From Acidimicrobiia bacterium (GTDB taxonomy: Bacteria > Actinomycetota > Acidimicrobiia > Acidimicrobiales > Poriferisodalaceae), in NCBI GenBank assembly GCA_026983855.1, contig JALSTE010000053.1, forward strand, positions 1-22,345: DNA of 22,345 nucleotides, read 5' to 3'. The position numbers and the translations under genes are program-made. Below are positions 1-8,174 of the stretch, piece by piece. The notes under the pieces are model-generated. The model was not told where the DNA came from. It ran no database searches and worked only from the letters and a program-made list of their open reading frames with translations. Each line of letters starts with the position of its first letter. The first letter of the stretch is position 1.

Positions 1-1
1 T

Positions 2-235
2 GCGGTCGGATATCTCCAACGTCTGGCCGTGGCTCCCTCCCACCAGGGAAGGGGCCTGGGCCGCCAACTCGTCACCGATGGTCTTCACTGGATGAGACGC
101 CGTGGAGCCCGGAGCGCCCTGGTCAATACTCAATATGAGAACGAGCGCGCCTACCAGCTCTATCTGGACATGGGCTTCCGACCCGAGCCCGAGGGGCTGG
201 TCGTCCTGGAATGTGAACTGGTTTCCGGGTCGTGA
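2..235 (+). CDS. GNAT-family N-acetyltransferase, 3' end only
   Basis: The reading frame is open from the window edge and ends at a TGA at 233-235, so only the C-terminal part is present (about 77 residues). It shows the GNAT acetyl-CoA binding signature: a V-A-P strand end followed by QGRGLGRQLV, matching the Q/R-x-x-G-x-G/A loop. A typical C-terminal segment follows (ENERAYQLYLDMGFRPE), as in RimI-like enzymes. The family transfers an acetyl group from acetyl-CoA to an amine; the substrate cannot be told from this fragment. The next gene starts inside its stop codon (GTGA at 232-235), which suggests co-transcription and coupled translation. In mycobacteria this place before the DUF6049 gene is held by a Nudix gene, so this neighbour differs. 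Confidence 0.85.
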   Translation, partial: AVGYLQRLAVAPSHQGRGLGRQLVTDGLHWMRRRGARSALVNTQYENERAYQLYLDMGFRPEPEGLVVLECELVSGS

Positions 236-2214
236 GCACCCCCCTCTACCTCGGGAGACACTCCGCGGCCACCGTGACCCTCACCGTGTTGGTCCTCGTC
301 ACCATGCTGGCATCACTCGGGGGACGCGCCCCTTCGCTGGGGGCCCAGGAATCGGGAGGCGATCCCCGTCCGGGTGCCGGCGGGCTTCGCCTCACCGACA
401 GGACGGTGGTGGCCGGGGACCAGTTCACCCTCGGTGTCCGGTTACCGGGGGTGATCGAGGACACCGACAAGGTGGTGATCTCCGTCCGCGACCGGGTGGA
501 TTCGTTGTCGGACTTCAACCGCAGGGTCGACAACCCCGACGGAGAGGAACTCGGCAACTGGAGTTTCACCGTGGCCGAGTTGGCCCCCGCTGCCGACGGC
601 CGGACCTCGATAACCCTGGAACTGGGCCCCGCCCCCGACCTCCCCGGAGACGATCAGGGAGCGGATCAGGTTCCCACCCCCCGGCTCGAACTGGGCGATC
701 CCGGCGTGTACCCGGTGGTGGTCACCCTCACCAACGCCGAGGAAGTACCCCTGGGAGAGCTGGTGACCCATCTGGTGACGCTGGGGAACCCCGCCGTAGA
801 TCGGATCCGCCGTACCGTGGTCACCCCGTTCGTGGACTTCGACGTGTTTCCCGCCCTGACGGCCACCGGTGCCCTCCAACCCGGTGACTCCACCTCCGTG
901 TGGGCCCAGACCCTGATCCTCAATCCCGACGTCCCCGTGAGCGTACGTATCAGTCCCATTCTCCTGGACCGCCTCACCGACTCCGACACCATCGAGCGGC
1001 TGACCGAACGTCTGGCATCGGCCAACGTGGTGGCCACCTCCTACGTACCCGTGGATGAACTCGCCCTGGAACTGGCCGGACTCCAGTCCGAACGGGAGGA
1101 GCTGTTCTCCTGGGGAACACGCACCATCGGTGATCGCGTGGGCATCGACCCCTCCACCACCCTGTGGGCCGCCCCCGACGGGTTGAGTGACCGCGAGGCC
1201 GGTGTCCTGCGGCAGCGGGGGGTGCGACAGGTTCTCCTCGGCGGGGACAATGGCGTGGCCCTGACCACCCCGATAGAGGTGAACACCCCCGAGGGGACCC
1301 TCGACGCCCTGGTCGTACGGCCGGACATGTCGGTGGCCGGCGGCTTCGAGGATCCCGTCCTGGCCGCCCACCGTGTCCTGGCTCAGCTGGCCGTCCTGGG
1401 CCTCGACGGGGAGCCCCACGCCGCCGCGCTCATGTACCGCACGGCCGAACCCGTGGACCCCGTCTTCTCCGGTCAGCTCTTCTCCGGACTGGCCGAGAGC
1501 GCACCGGTGTTCGACGTCGCCGCCCTTCCGGTGGCCTTCACCGTGCCCGGACCCGTCGACTCCGAAGGCAGACCACTGATCCGCAACCTGGTCCGCGACA
1601 CCCAACCCGACCGTCTGGAGGGGGACCTGGATCTCTACCGGAGGGCCGCCGACACCCTCGAGGGCTACCGGTCGATGATCAAGGACGAGGACACGGTTTT
1701 CCTCTACGACGATCTCCATGACCGCCTGCTGCTCAGCCTGGCGTCGGGGGTGACGGGTGATCAACGTGAGATCACCTGGTCCGACACGATCGACTCCATA
1801 AAGAGGGAGACCTCGGCCATCGTCGCCCCCCCGATTCGATCCATCAACCTGACCTCACGCGAGGCGGTCATACCACTCAGCTTCCAGAACACCGCCCCGT
1901 ATCCGATGAGGGTCAAGGTCCGATTCCTGTCCGACAAGGTCCGATTCGTGGACCTCGACGACGGCGAGAGCACCACCATCCGCCTCGAGCCCGGGGTAAC
2001 CAATCAGGAGTTCTCCGTGGAGGTGCTCTCCGCCGGCAGCTTTCCCATGGACATCCAGGTCCTGTCACCCGATGGTCGACTCCAGCTGCGCTCGGTGTCT
2101 CTCACCATCAGGGCCAACACGCCCTCGGGGGTCGGCATCCTGCTGACGGTGGGAGCCGGAGCGGTTCTGGTCCTCTGGTGGGGTCGTGAGCTACTCCGGC
2201 GGAAAACTCGATGA
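232..2214 (+). CDS. DUF6049-like secreted, membrane-anchored protein (upstream neighbour of murJ)
   Basis: A 660-residue protein of unknown function. The N-terminus has a signal-peptide-like hydrophobic stretch (about residues 13-33, rich in T, V, L, A) followed by a Gly/Pro-rich region. The middle is a large extracytoplasmic part with beta-rich segments. The last 35 residues contain one membrane helix (about 633-653) ending in a basic RRKTR tail. This signal-ectodomain-C-terminal-anchor layout, with the gene directly upstream of murJ, matches the actinobacterial DUF6049 family (Rv3909 position in M. tuberculosis); I infer family membership from layout and position. GTG start at 232 overlaps the upstream stop; its own TGA overlaps the murJ start (ATGA at 2211-2214). 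Coupling to murJ suggests a role near lipid II export or wall assembly, but no function is shown. Confidence 0.75.
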   Translation: MSTPLYLGRHSAATVTLTVLVLVTMLASLGGRAPSLGAQESGGDPRPGAGGLRLTDRTVVAGDQFTLGVRLPGVIEDTDKVVISVRDRVDSLSDFNRRVDNPDGEELGNWSFTVAELAPAADGRTSITLELGPAPDLPGDDQGADQVPTPRLELGDPGVYPVVVTLTNAEEVPLGELVTHLVTLGNPAVDRIRRTVVTPFVDFDVFPALTATGALQPGDSTSVWAQTLILNPDVPVSVRISPILLDRLTDSDTIERLTERLASANVVATSYVPVDELALELAGLQSEREELFSWGTRTIGDRVGIDPSTTLWAAPDGLSDREAGVLRQRGVRQVLLGGDNGVALTTPIEVNTPEGTLDALVVRPDMSVAGGFEDPVLAAHRVLAQLAVLGLDGEPHAAALMYRTAEPVDPVFSGQLFSGLAESAPVFDVAALPVAFTVPGPVDSEGRPLIRNLVRDTQPDRLEGDLDLYRRAADTLEGYRSMIKDEDTVFLYDDLHDRLLLSLASGVTGDQREITWSDTIDSIKRETSAIVAPPIRSINLTSREAVIPLSFQNTAPYPMRVKVRFLSDKVRFVDLDDGESTTIRLEPGVTNQEFSVEVLSAGSFPMDIQVLSPDGRLQLRSVSLTIRANTPSGVGILLTVGAGAVLVLWWGRELLRRKTR

Positions 2215-3929
2215 GTACCGTCAGCCGTGACCCCGGAACGGGCGGGGAGACCGACGGGGGCGTCGAGGTCGGCCGGGGTTCTGGTGCCGTTTTCTCCGGG
2301 ATCCTGCTCAGCCGGGTGTCGGGGCTGTTCCGCGAGGCCCTGGTCCGGGGAACACTGGGCCTGGGCACGGCCGCCTCGGCCTACACGGCGGCCCTTCGGA
2401 TACCCAATCTGCTTCAGAACATGTTGGGTTCGGGCGTTCTGTCGGCGTCCTTCATTCCCGTCTACTCCGGGCTGGTTGACGACGACCGGGAAAGGGCGGG
2501 CGTGCTCGCCTCCACCGTGGCCGCCTTCCTGGTGGCCGTCACCGGGATCCTGGTCACCCTCGGGGTGATCTTCGCCGATCCGATCACCAGTGCGGTGGCC
2601 TGGCGGTTGCCTCCCGACGCTCACGTCCTCACCGTGCGCCTGGTCCGGATAATGACCCCCGGAATCGGGTTGCTCGCCCTGTCGGCGTGGTCCCTCGGCG
2701 TGCTCAACAGCCACCGCCGTTTCTTCCTGTCCTACGTGGCGCCGGTTCTCACCAACATCCTCCAGATATCGGTGGTGATAGCGGTCACCGCCGCGGTGTT
2801 CACCAAGACCGGTCTGGCGGTGGCCGTGGCCTGGGCGGTGACCGCCGGGGGTCTGCTGCAGTTCGCGGTTCAACTCCCCGCCGTGCTCCGGGTCAATCCC
2901 CACATCGGAGTGAGGACCGACTTCGGCGATCCCGCGTTCCGGGACTTTCTCCGCCGCCTGGGTCCGGTGTTGGTGGGAAGGGGTTCGGTTCAGATCGCCG
3001 CCTTCCTCGATCTGGGGCTGGCCTCGTTGCTGGCGATCAGCGCCCTGGCCGCACTGGGGGCGGCACAGGTGCTGTACCTACTCCCGGTGGCCCTCTTCGC
3101 CCTGAGCGTCGCCGCCGCTGAGCTCCCCGAGATCGCCCGCACCGGGGTCGGTCAGGTGGGGGAACTGGCCCGCCGCACCCGGGAGGGCCTCATGCAGATC
3201 GGCTTCTTCGTGACGTTCATAGCCGTCACCTACGTCTTCGCCGGTCCCCGGGTGGTCGGCACGGTGTTCGACCTGCTGCCGATCTCGGACCTGAGCGGTG
3301 ATGAGGTGCTGCTCATTTCCCTGGTGCTGGGCAGCTACGCCCTGGGCCTGATCGGGGTGTCGGCCTCCCGCTTCCTCCAGAACGTGTTCTACGGCATAGG
3401 TGACTCGGTCACCCCGGCCCGCTACGCCGTGGTCCGATTCACCTTCGCCCTGACGGTCGGCCTGTTGATCATGTTCCAGTTCGACCGGTTCTTCCTTTAC
3501 AACCACCAGATCACCGGATTCGGTCAGATGACCAACCTGGTACTACGCCCCCTGCCCCTGTCCATCCGGGAGAACCAGGATCTACCCCTCCGATTGGGTG
3601 CCGTGGCCCTGGCCCTGGCATCGGCCCTGGGGGCGTGGGTGGAGTTCGGACTGCTCCGACGCAGCCTCCTCCGACGGTTCGGCCTGCAATCACTCACCGA
3701 CCGCCACTGGAGGCGCCTGGTCCCACCCTCGGTTGCCGCCGCCGTGCTGCTGGTGGTCCTCGGCCGTCTCACCTCATCCCTACCGACCGGTGTGGACATG
3801 GTCGCCGCGGTCGGCCCGGCCGGCCTGGCCTACCTGCTCCTGGCGGCCCGGGCCCGGGTCCCCGCCGCCGAGAGGGTGCTTCGTACCGCCATGAGGAGAC
3901 CCTCCGCCCACCGGGATAACTTGGACTGA
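2211..3929 (+). CDS. murJ: MurJ lipid II flippase (MviN family), without fused kinase domain
   Basis: A 572-residue polytopic membrane protein of the MOP superfamily that moves lipid-linked peptidoglycan precursor across the inner membrane. The N-terminal MurJ signature is clear: SRVSGLFRE (about residues 34-42), then ALRIPNLLQN, then SGVLSASFIPVYS. Arginines at about 35, 41 and 63 sit where charged cavity residues occur in known MurJ. The length allows about 14 membrane helices and little else. In M. tuberculosis the equivalent MviN is about twice as long and carries a C-terminal pseudokinase plus an extracellular sugar-binding-like domain; here those parts are in a separate gene at 4806-6248. 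The ATG at 2211 overlaps the stop of the DUF6049-like gene. The protein ends about 30 bases before the DegV gene, so one operon is likely. Confidence 0.96.
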   Translation: MSTVSRDPGTGGETDGGVEVGRGSGAVFSGILLSRVSGLFREALVRGTLGLGTAASAYTAALRIPNLLQNMLGSGVLSASFIPVYSGLVDDDRERAGVLASTVAAFLVAVTGILVTLGVIFADPITSAVAWRLPPDAHVLTVRLVRIMTPGIGLLALSAWSLGVLNSHRRFFLSYVAPVLTNILQISVVIAVTAAVFTKTGLAVAVAWAVTAGGLLQFAVQLPAVLRVNPHIGVRTDFGDPAFRDFLRRLGPVLVGRGSVQIAAFLDLGLASLLAISALAALGAAQVLYLLPVALFALSVAAAELPEIARTGVGQVGELARRTREGLMQIGFFVTFIAVTYVFAGPRVVGTVFDLLPISDLSGDEVLLISLVLGSYALGLIGVSASRFLQNVFYGIGDSVTPARYAVVRFTFALTVGLLIMFQFDRFFLYNHQITGFGQMTNLVLRPLPLSIRENQDLPLRLGAVALALASALGAWVEFGLLRRSLLRRFGLQSLTDRHWRRLVPPSVAAAVLLVVLGRLTSSLPTGVDMVAAVGPAGLAYLLLAARARVPAAERVLRTAMRRPSAHRDNLD

Positions 3930-3961
3930 CACCCGCGCCCACCACACCACGGGAGAACCCG

Positions 3962-4801
3962 ATGCCCGGCGTCAAGATAGTGACCGACAGTTCCTGCGAT
4001 CTGCCCGATGAACTCGTCGAGTCCCACCGCATCGCGGTCGTACCCCTGACCGTGAGGTTCGGGGAGGAGGAGTTCGTCGACCGCGTCGATCTCGATGCCA
4101 GTGAGTTCTGGAAACGGTGCGCAGCGGCCGACGTGCTTCCGGAGACCTCCGCCCCCTCCCCCGGTGCGTTCGAGGAGGTGTACAGGGATGCTCTCGCCGA
4201 CGGCTACGACTCGGTGGTGGCCGTGATGCTCTCCGGTGACCTCTCGGCCACCATTCAGGCCGCCGAGGCCGCCGCCCGGTCCGTCACCGACGACATCGCC
4301 GTTCACGTCGTGGACTCCAAGACCGTCACCATGGGACTGGGCAACCTGGTCCTGAGGGCGGCGCGACTGGCGGAGGGCGGTGCCACGGCCGAGGAGGTGG
4401 CCGACCGGGCCCGATCCGATGCCCGCCGCACCCGGGCCTTCGCCGCCCTGGACACCCTGGAGAACCTGCGCAAGGGGGGGCGGATCGGAGCCGCCCGGTC
4501 CATGCTCGGATCGCTGCTGTCGATAAAGCCCATCATCGAGGTCAAGGATGGCTCGGTGGTCGAGGCGGGAAAGCAGCGAACCCGGGCCCGGGCCCTGAAG
4601 CTCCTCGCCGAAAAGGTGCGCGAGCACTCTCCCGTGGAGTCGTTGGCGGTCATGCACGCCGATTGTCCCGACGTGGACCGGTTCGTCGCCACCCTGAACG
4701 AGGTCTACGACGACGAGATAGTGGTGGGTGAGATCGGGGCGGTGATCGGCGCCCACGCCGGACCGGGCACGATGGGGATCACCTTCCTGGTATCGGAATG
4801 A
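3962..4801 (+). CDS. DegV family fatty-acid-binding protein
   Basis: A 279-residue protein of the usual DegV length. It begins with the family signature VKIVTDSSCDLP and continues with VVPLTVRFGEEEFVD, the segment SGDLSATIQAA, and DTLENLRKGGRIG, all typical of DegV. Known members bind a fatty acid, and Gram-positive FakB proteins present it to the kinase FakA; no FakA-like gene lies in this window. ATG start at 3962, preceded by an AG-rich GGGAG (3950-3954). It sits 32 bases after murJ and 4 bases before the pseudokinase gene, so it is embedded between two genes whose products are fused in mycobacteria. This could mean lipid supply linked to wall precursor export, but that is inference from position only. 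Confidence 0.93.
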   Translation: MPGVKIVTDSSCDLPDELVESHRIAVVPLTVRFGEEEFVDRVDLDASEFWKRCAAADVLPETSAPSPGAFEEVYRDALADGYDSVVAVMLSGDLSATIQAAEAAARSVTDDIAVHVVDSKTVTMGLGNLVLRAARLAEGGATAEEVADRARSDARRTRAFAALDTLENLRKGGRIGAARSMLGSLLSIKPIIEVKDGSVVEAGKQRTRARALKLLAEKVREHSPVESLAVMHADCPDVDRFVATLNEVYDDEIVVGEIGAVIGAHAGPGTMGITFLVSE

Positions 4802-4805
4802 CCCC

Positions 4806-6248
4806 GTGAGCGATTCCGAGGCGCCCCGGGTGCCCGGAGATCGTTACCTGCTGGAGGAGCTGATCGCCGAGGGCCCCGTGGTGCGCTTCTGGCGGGGTCG
4901 GGATCTGAAGCTGACCCGTCCGGTGACCATTCGGACGCTGAGACCCGAGTTCGCCTCCCGGGCGGATTTCGCGGCCCGATTCGAGTCCGAATCACTGGCC
5001 ATGGCCAAGATGGAACATGAGGGTCTGGTTCGGGTGCTGGACCGAGTCGGAACTGGCGGGGACATGGCCGTCATCACCGAGCCGGTCCTCGGCGAGACGC
5101 TCCGCGGGGTGCTACGGGAGTCAGGACCTCTCCTCCCCTCCGAGGGACTGTCGGTCATGGGGGAGGTCGCGTCGGCCCTGGCCGCCGCCCACTCGGAGGG
5201 ACTGATCCACCGCAATCCCACCCTCGACGGGGTCGCCCGCACCGAGGACGGCCGCTGGGTGGTGACCGATCTGGGTACCGGGGGTGTGGGCCCGGCGGTG
5301 ATCACCCCTCCGGAGATCTCGGGACCCGGTCCGGAGGCCGATACCAGAACCGATGTCTTCGCCATGGGGGTGATGGCCCACGAGTTGATGGCGGGGACAC
5401 CGCCATCGGTCGAGGCCGGTCGCATCGAGCTGAGTCCGAATCTTCCCCCCGCGGTCGTGGCGGCCGTCCAGGGTGCGCTCGAACCCGATCCCGACCGACG
5501 CTGGCGGGACGCCGCCGCCTTCGGGGAGGTGCTGCGGACTCTGCCCCCCACCGAAACCATTGAATCGCCGCGGCGGGGTTTCATCTCCCGGGAGCGGGCA
5601 TGGCTCCTTCCGGTGACCGTGGTGGTGGCTATGGCGGCGGTCCTCATCGGAGTGGCGGCGCTCCTTCGTTCCACCGAGGTGGGTAGAACCATCATCGACA
5701 ATGCGCGGGAAGCCGTCGGATTCGAGCCCAACCCGGCACCCACAACCACCGAACCCCTCCCCACCGCGGTCGCCGACCGCCCCACGACCACGGTGCCCGG
5801 GGTCGCGATAGTCGGCATCACCGATTTCGATCCGTACGGGGATCTGAGTGAACACCCCGAACGAACGGCGCTCGTCAACGACGGTGATCCCGGCCGGGGT
5901 TGGAGAACGGAACGCTACAACAGCTCCGATTTCGGCGGTCTCAAGGACGGGGTGGGACTGATCGTGGAACTGAGTGAACCGGTCTCGCTCCGGACGGTCA
6001 CCGTCCGTTCCCCGAAGCGTGGCTGGAGTTTCGAGCTCTACGTCTCCGACACCTCCCCCGCCGACACGATCGACTGGGGCGAGCCCGTCGCCACGGCCAC
6101 CGATGTCGACCCCGTCACCGCCCTCGAACTCGACGGTCCAACGGCCCGCAGCGTCCTGCTTTGGATCACGGATCTCGGGGAGGGACCCGAGTACCGGGTG
6201 ATCATCACCGACATCGAGGTCGGCGGGCATCCGGTGGAGATCCGCTGA
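4806..6248 (+). CDS. Membrane pseudokinase with extracellular discoidin-like domain (detached MviN C-terminal half)
   Basis: A 480-residue protein. Residues 10-247 resemble a PknB-type Ser/Thr kinase fold but key residues are lost: no GxGxxG loop, the VAIK lysine is Arg43 (VTIR), and HRD reads His135-Arg136-Asn137 without the catalytic Asp. The DLG triplet (155-157) and a subdomain IX Asp (183, TDVFAMGV) remain. A membrane helix lies at about 265-287, then a Pro/Thr-rich linker (about 308-332), then a beta-sandwich region (about 335-480) with discoidin-like features such as VNDGDPGRGWRTE and LIVELSEPVSLRTVTV. This order matches the part of mycobacterial MviN that follows the MurJ helices and, when phosphorylated, recruits FhaA. 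Here it is free-standing, two genes downstream of murJ. GTG start at 4806, 4 bases after the DegV stop. Likely a non-catalytic docking protein. Confidence 0.88.
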   Translation: MSDSEAPRVPGDRYLLEELIAEGPVVRFWRGRDLKLTRPVTIRTLRPEFASRADFAARFESESLAMAKMEHEGLVRVLDRVGTGGDMAVITEPVLGETLRGVLRESGPLLPSEGLSVMGEVASALAAAHSEGLIHRNPTLDGVARTEDGRWVVTDLGTGGVGPAVITPPEISGPGPEADTRTDVFAMGVMAHELMAGTPPSVEAGRIELSPNLPPAVVAAVQGALEPDPDRRWRDAAAFGEVLRTLPPTETIESPRRGFISRERAWLLPVTVVVAMAAVLIGVAALLRSTEVGRTIIDNAREAVGFEPNPAPTTTEPLPTAVADRPTTTVPGVAIVGITDFDPYGDLSEHPERTALVNDGDPGRGWRTERYNSSDFGGLKDGVGLIVELSEPVSLRTVTVRSPKRGWSFELYVSDTSPADTIDWGEPVATATDVDPVTALELDGPTARSVLLWITDLGEGPEYRVIITDIEVGGHPVEIR

Positions 6249-6273
6249 ACCGAGCGGAGCCGGGCCCAGCGGG

Positions 6274-6279
6274 TACTCT
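6274..6279 (+). promoter_or_regulatory. Possible -10 element giving a leaderless sigma-factor transcript
   Basis: TACTCT fits the actinobacterial TANNNT -10 pattern and ends 7 bases before the GTG at 6287. Transcription would start at or next to the start codon, a common arrangement in high-GC Gram-positives. No clear Shine-Dalgarno sequence precedes the GTG, which fits. No convincing -35 was identified. Confidence 0.35.
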
Positions 6280-6286
6280 CCCCGAC

Positions 6287-6853
6287 GTGGAGCGATCCGA
6301 CGAAGATCTGGTTCGGTTCGCCGCCGCGGGTGACCGATCGGCCCTGGAGGACCTCCTCGGCCGACACCACGACCGCATCTGGTCGGTGTGCCGGCGCATC
6401 ACCGGCAACGACGCCGACGCCGCCGACGCGACACAGGAGGCCCTCCTGGCCATCGTGAGGGGCCTGGACCGCTTCGACGGCCGGGCGAGCTTTCGGACCT
6501 GGTCCTATCGTGTCGCCACGAACGCCTGCCTGGACGAACTGCGGCGCAGGCGGCGGCGACCCGAACCCACTGATCTCCAGGAACACGAGCCCCCTCCACC
6601 GCCCACGGTGTTCGAGGACCGCCTGGCCGAGGGGGATCGACTCTCCACCGCCCTGGCCGAATTGGACGAGAAATTTCGGATTCCGGTGATTCTGAGAGAT
6701 GTCTACGACCTGGACTACGCCGAGATCTCCGAGACGCTGGGCATTCCCCCGGGCACGGTGAGATCCCGGATCGCCCGGGGTCGCGGCCATCTCGCCGAAC
6801 TGTTGGGAACCAGGAGTGGTTCCCCCGACGTCAATACTGATGACCATGCCTGA
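6287..6853 (+). CDS. sigM: ECF-type RNA polymerase sigma factor (SigM position)
   Basis: A 188-residue sigma-70 family protein of ECF size. Region 2 is clear near the N-terminus (DLVRFAAAGD, then DAADATQEALLAIVRGLDRFDG and FRTWSYRVATNACLDELRRR). After a Pro-rich linker comes region 4 (ALAELDEKFRIPVILRDVYDLDYAEISETLGIPPGTVRSRIARGR split over a helix-turn-helix). The frame is open further upstream, but the family starts at about SDEDLV, so the GTG at 6287 is chosen. The stop overlaps the next gene, the usual sign of a sigma/anti-sigma pair. The symbol rests on synteny with mycobacterial sigM (sigM, anti-sigma, trxB, trxA order); the regulon cannot be read from this window. Confidence 0.9.
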   Translation: MERSDEDLVRFAAAGDRSALEDLLGRHHDRIWSVCRRITGNDADAADATQEALLAIVRGLDRFDGRASFRTWSYRVATNACLDELRRRRRRPEPTDLQEHEPPPPPTVFEDRLAEGDRLSTALAELDEKFRIPVILRDVYDLDYAEISETLGIPPGTVRSRIARGRGHLAELLGTRSGSPDVNTDDHA

Positions 6854-7676
6854 GCGACCCGACGACGAGCTGCTCTCCGCCATAGTGGACGGGGAGGCCA
6901 CCGAGGCCGAGCGTCGCGCCGTCGAGGCCGATCCCCGGGCCCGGGCCCGGCTGGAGGAATTCAGGATCGTGCGTGAGGCCCTGCGGGCCAGTCCCGAGCC
7001 CATCGGGACTCCTCCCCCGGCCCGTGTCGCGATCGAGGCGGCCCTGGCTGAATTCGATCGACGGGAGGAGACTCACACCGTCACACCTGGTGGTGCGGCC
7101 GTCACCTCCATGACAACCTCCCCCTCCCGGAACCGACGGCGGCCCGCCCGGGGACCGATGCTCCATCGAGGGGCCATCGCCAGTGCCGCGGCGGCGATCG
7201 TTCTGGTGATGCTCGGCATCGGGTTGGTCGTCAGGAACGGCGGCGGCCCCGACCGTGACTCCGCTGAGACGGCCGCCGTCGCCACGACCGCGGCAATGGC
7301 TACCGACGGCGACTCGGCCCCTCCGGCGGGGGCCATGGAGCTCTCACCCCAGGCCATGGACGACAGCGCGGGGCGGGCGGGCCTCACGGAATCCGGGGCC
7401 GCCTCATCGCCCGCGGCGGAATTGGCGGCGGAGTCGACGGCGGCCCCGGCACCCACCGCGGTCGCCGCCGGGGGAACGCAGCCGGTTGACGCGGACCTGC
7501 TGAGATGCGCCGCCGATCTCGGTCTGATTCCCGACGATTTGGTCTCGAGCGAACCCGTCGACAACTCCGAACCCGGTCTGAGCCTGGCTGTGACCACCTC
7601 TTCGGGGGAGCGTTTCCGGATCCGCTTTGAACCCGCCGGGTGTCTACTGCTGGATGGACCCACGCCACTGCCCTGA
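6840..7676 (+). CDS. Membrane anti-sigma factor partner of the ECF sigma factor
   Basis: From the ATG at 6840 the protein is 278 residues; ATG 6846 is a close alternative and GTG 6816 is less likely. Both ATGs overlap the end of the sigma gene, so translation is probably coupled. The N-terminal segment (LLSAIVDGEATEAERRAVEA, about 11-30) resembles the helical sigma-binding domain of anti-sigma factors, but no H-x3-C-x2-C zinc motif is present. One membrane helix lies at about 111-131 (AIVLVMLGIGLVV core). Outside follows an Ala/Thr/Pro-rich stretch and a C-terminal domain with the only two cysteines, at 223 and 268. It should hold the sigma factor at the membrane until a signal releases it. 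The M. tuberculosis counterpart is the gene after sigM. What the outer domain senses is unknown. Confidence 0.82.
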   Translation: MTMPERPDDELLSAIVDGEATEAERRAVEADPRARARLEEFRIVREALRASPEPIGTPPPARVAIEAALAEFDRREETHTVTPGGAAVTSMTTSPSRNRRRPARGPMLHRGAIASAAAAIVLVMLGIGLVVRNGGGPDRDSAETAAVATTAAMATDGDSAPPAGAMELSPQAMDDSAGRAGLTESGAASSPAAELAAESTAAPAPTAVAAGGTQPVDADLLRCAADLGLIPDDLVSSEPVDNSEPGLSLAVTTSSGERFRIRFEPAGCLLLDGPTPLP

Positions 7677-7785
7677 TTGTGGTCAGTGCCCCCAGGCCGA
7701 CGCCGCAACCGGCCCTCCGCGACCCCTACCGCGAGCTTTGCGGCCCCATGTGAGTTCCACGGTCCACCGGTGGGCACCATTTGGT

Positions 7786-7791
7786 TAGCAT
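7786..7791 (+). promoter_or_regulatory. Possible -10 element for the 98-residue membrane protein
   Basis: TAGCAT fits TANNNT and lies 6 bases before the ATG at 7798, again suggesting a leaderless or nearly leaderless transcript. There is no purine-rich ribosome binding site in this spacer apart from GGGG. A -35 is not evident. Confidence 0.35.
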
Positions 7792-7797
7792 CGGGGC

Positions 7798-8094
7798 ATG
7801 ACCGATCAGCTCGAGACCAAGACCGATTGGGGGGTTCAGGCGACCGACAAGTTCGTCGGGCTCGTGGACAAGGTGCGCGACCGCACCACCGGTCCCCTGC
7901 TCAAGGTCGTACGCGCCATCGTCTACGGTCTCATCGTGGTGGTGGCGGCGGTCGTCGCCCTGCTCCTGGTCCTGATCGCCTTCATCCACCTGCTGGACGG
8001 CTACCTGCCCGGCGAGGTCTGGGGTGTCTACCTGATCCTCGGGGCCGTGTTCGGTCTCGTCGGCCTGGTTCTCTGGTCCAAGAGGACCCCCTGA
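7798..8094 (+). CDS. Small two-helix membrane protein of unknown function
   Basis: A 98-residue protein. Residues 1-36 are charged and hydrophilic (includes KFVGLVDKVRDRTTGPLLKVV). Two hydrophobic helices follow, at about 40-63 (IVYGLIVVVAAVVALLLVL core) and about 73-91 (GVYLILGAVFGLVGLVLW), ending in a basic SKRTP. Both ends probably face the cytoplasm. It resembles the many small actinobacterial integral membrane proteins sometimes called holin-like, but I do not recognise a defined family. ATG at 7798, with a -10-like TAGCAT six bases before it. It lies between the anti-sigma gene (122 bases upstream) and trxB (80 bases downstream), a place that has no counterpart in the mycobacterial order I know. 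Its coding character (GC at third positions, membrane pattern) supports a real gene. Confidence 0.75.
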   Translation: MTDQLETKTDWGVQATDKFVGLVDKVRDRTTGPLLKVVRAIVYGLIVVVAAVVALLLVLIAFIHLLDGYLPGEVWGVYLILGAVFGLVGLVLWSKRTP

Positions 8095-8174
8095 CACCGC
8101 CGATCCGGAACCGGGAAGCAATCACCTCCCCCGGTTGTTGACCGAAGTCCCCGGATAGAGGAGACAAAGCCCCC

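Noticed and set aside
442..1764. Long minus-strand open frame (440 codons) opposite the DUF6049-like gene
   Set aside because: Low-complexity Gly/His/Gln-rich translation typical of the antisense frame of a high-GC gene; the plus-strand gene has signal peptide, anchor and overlapping neighbours.
8138..8160. TTGACC near trxB as a -35 element
   Set aside because: No TANNNT at a proper spacing follows; GATAGAG is only about 10 bases away.
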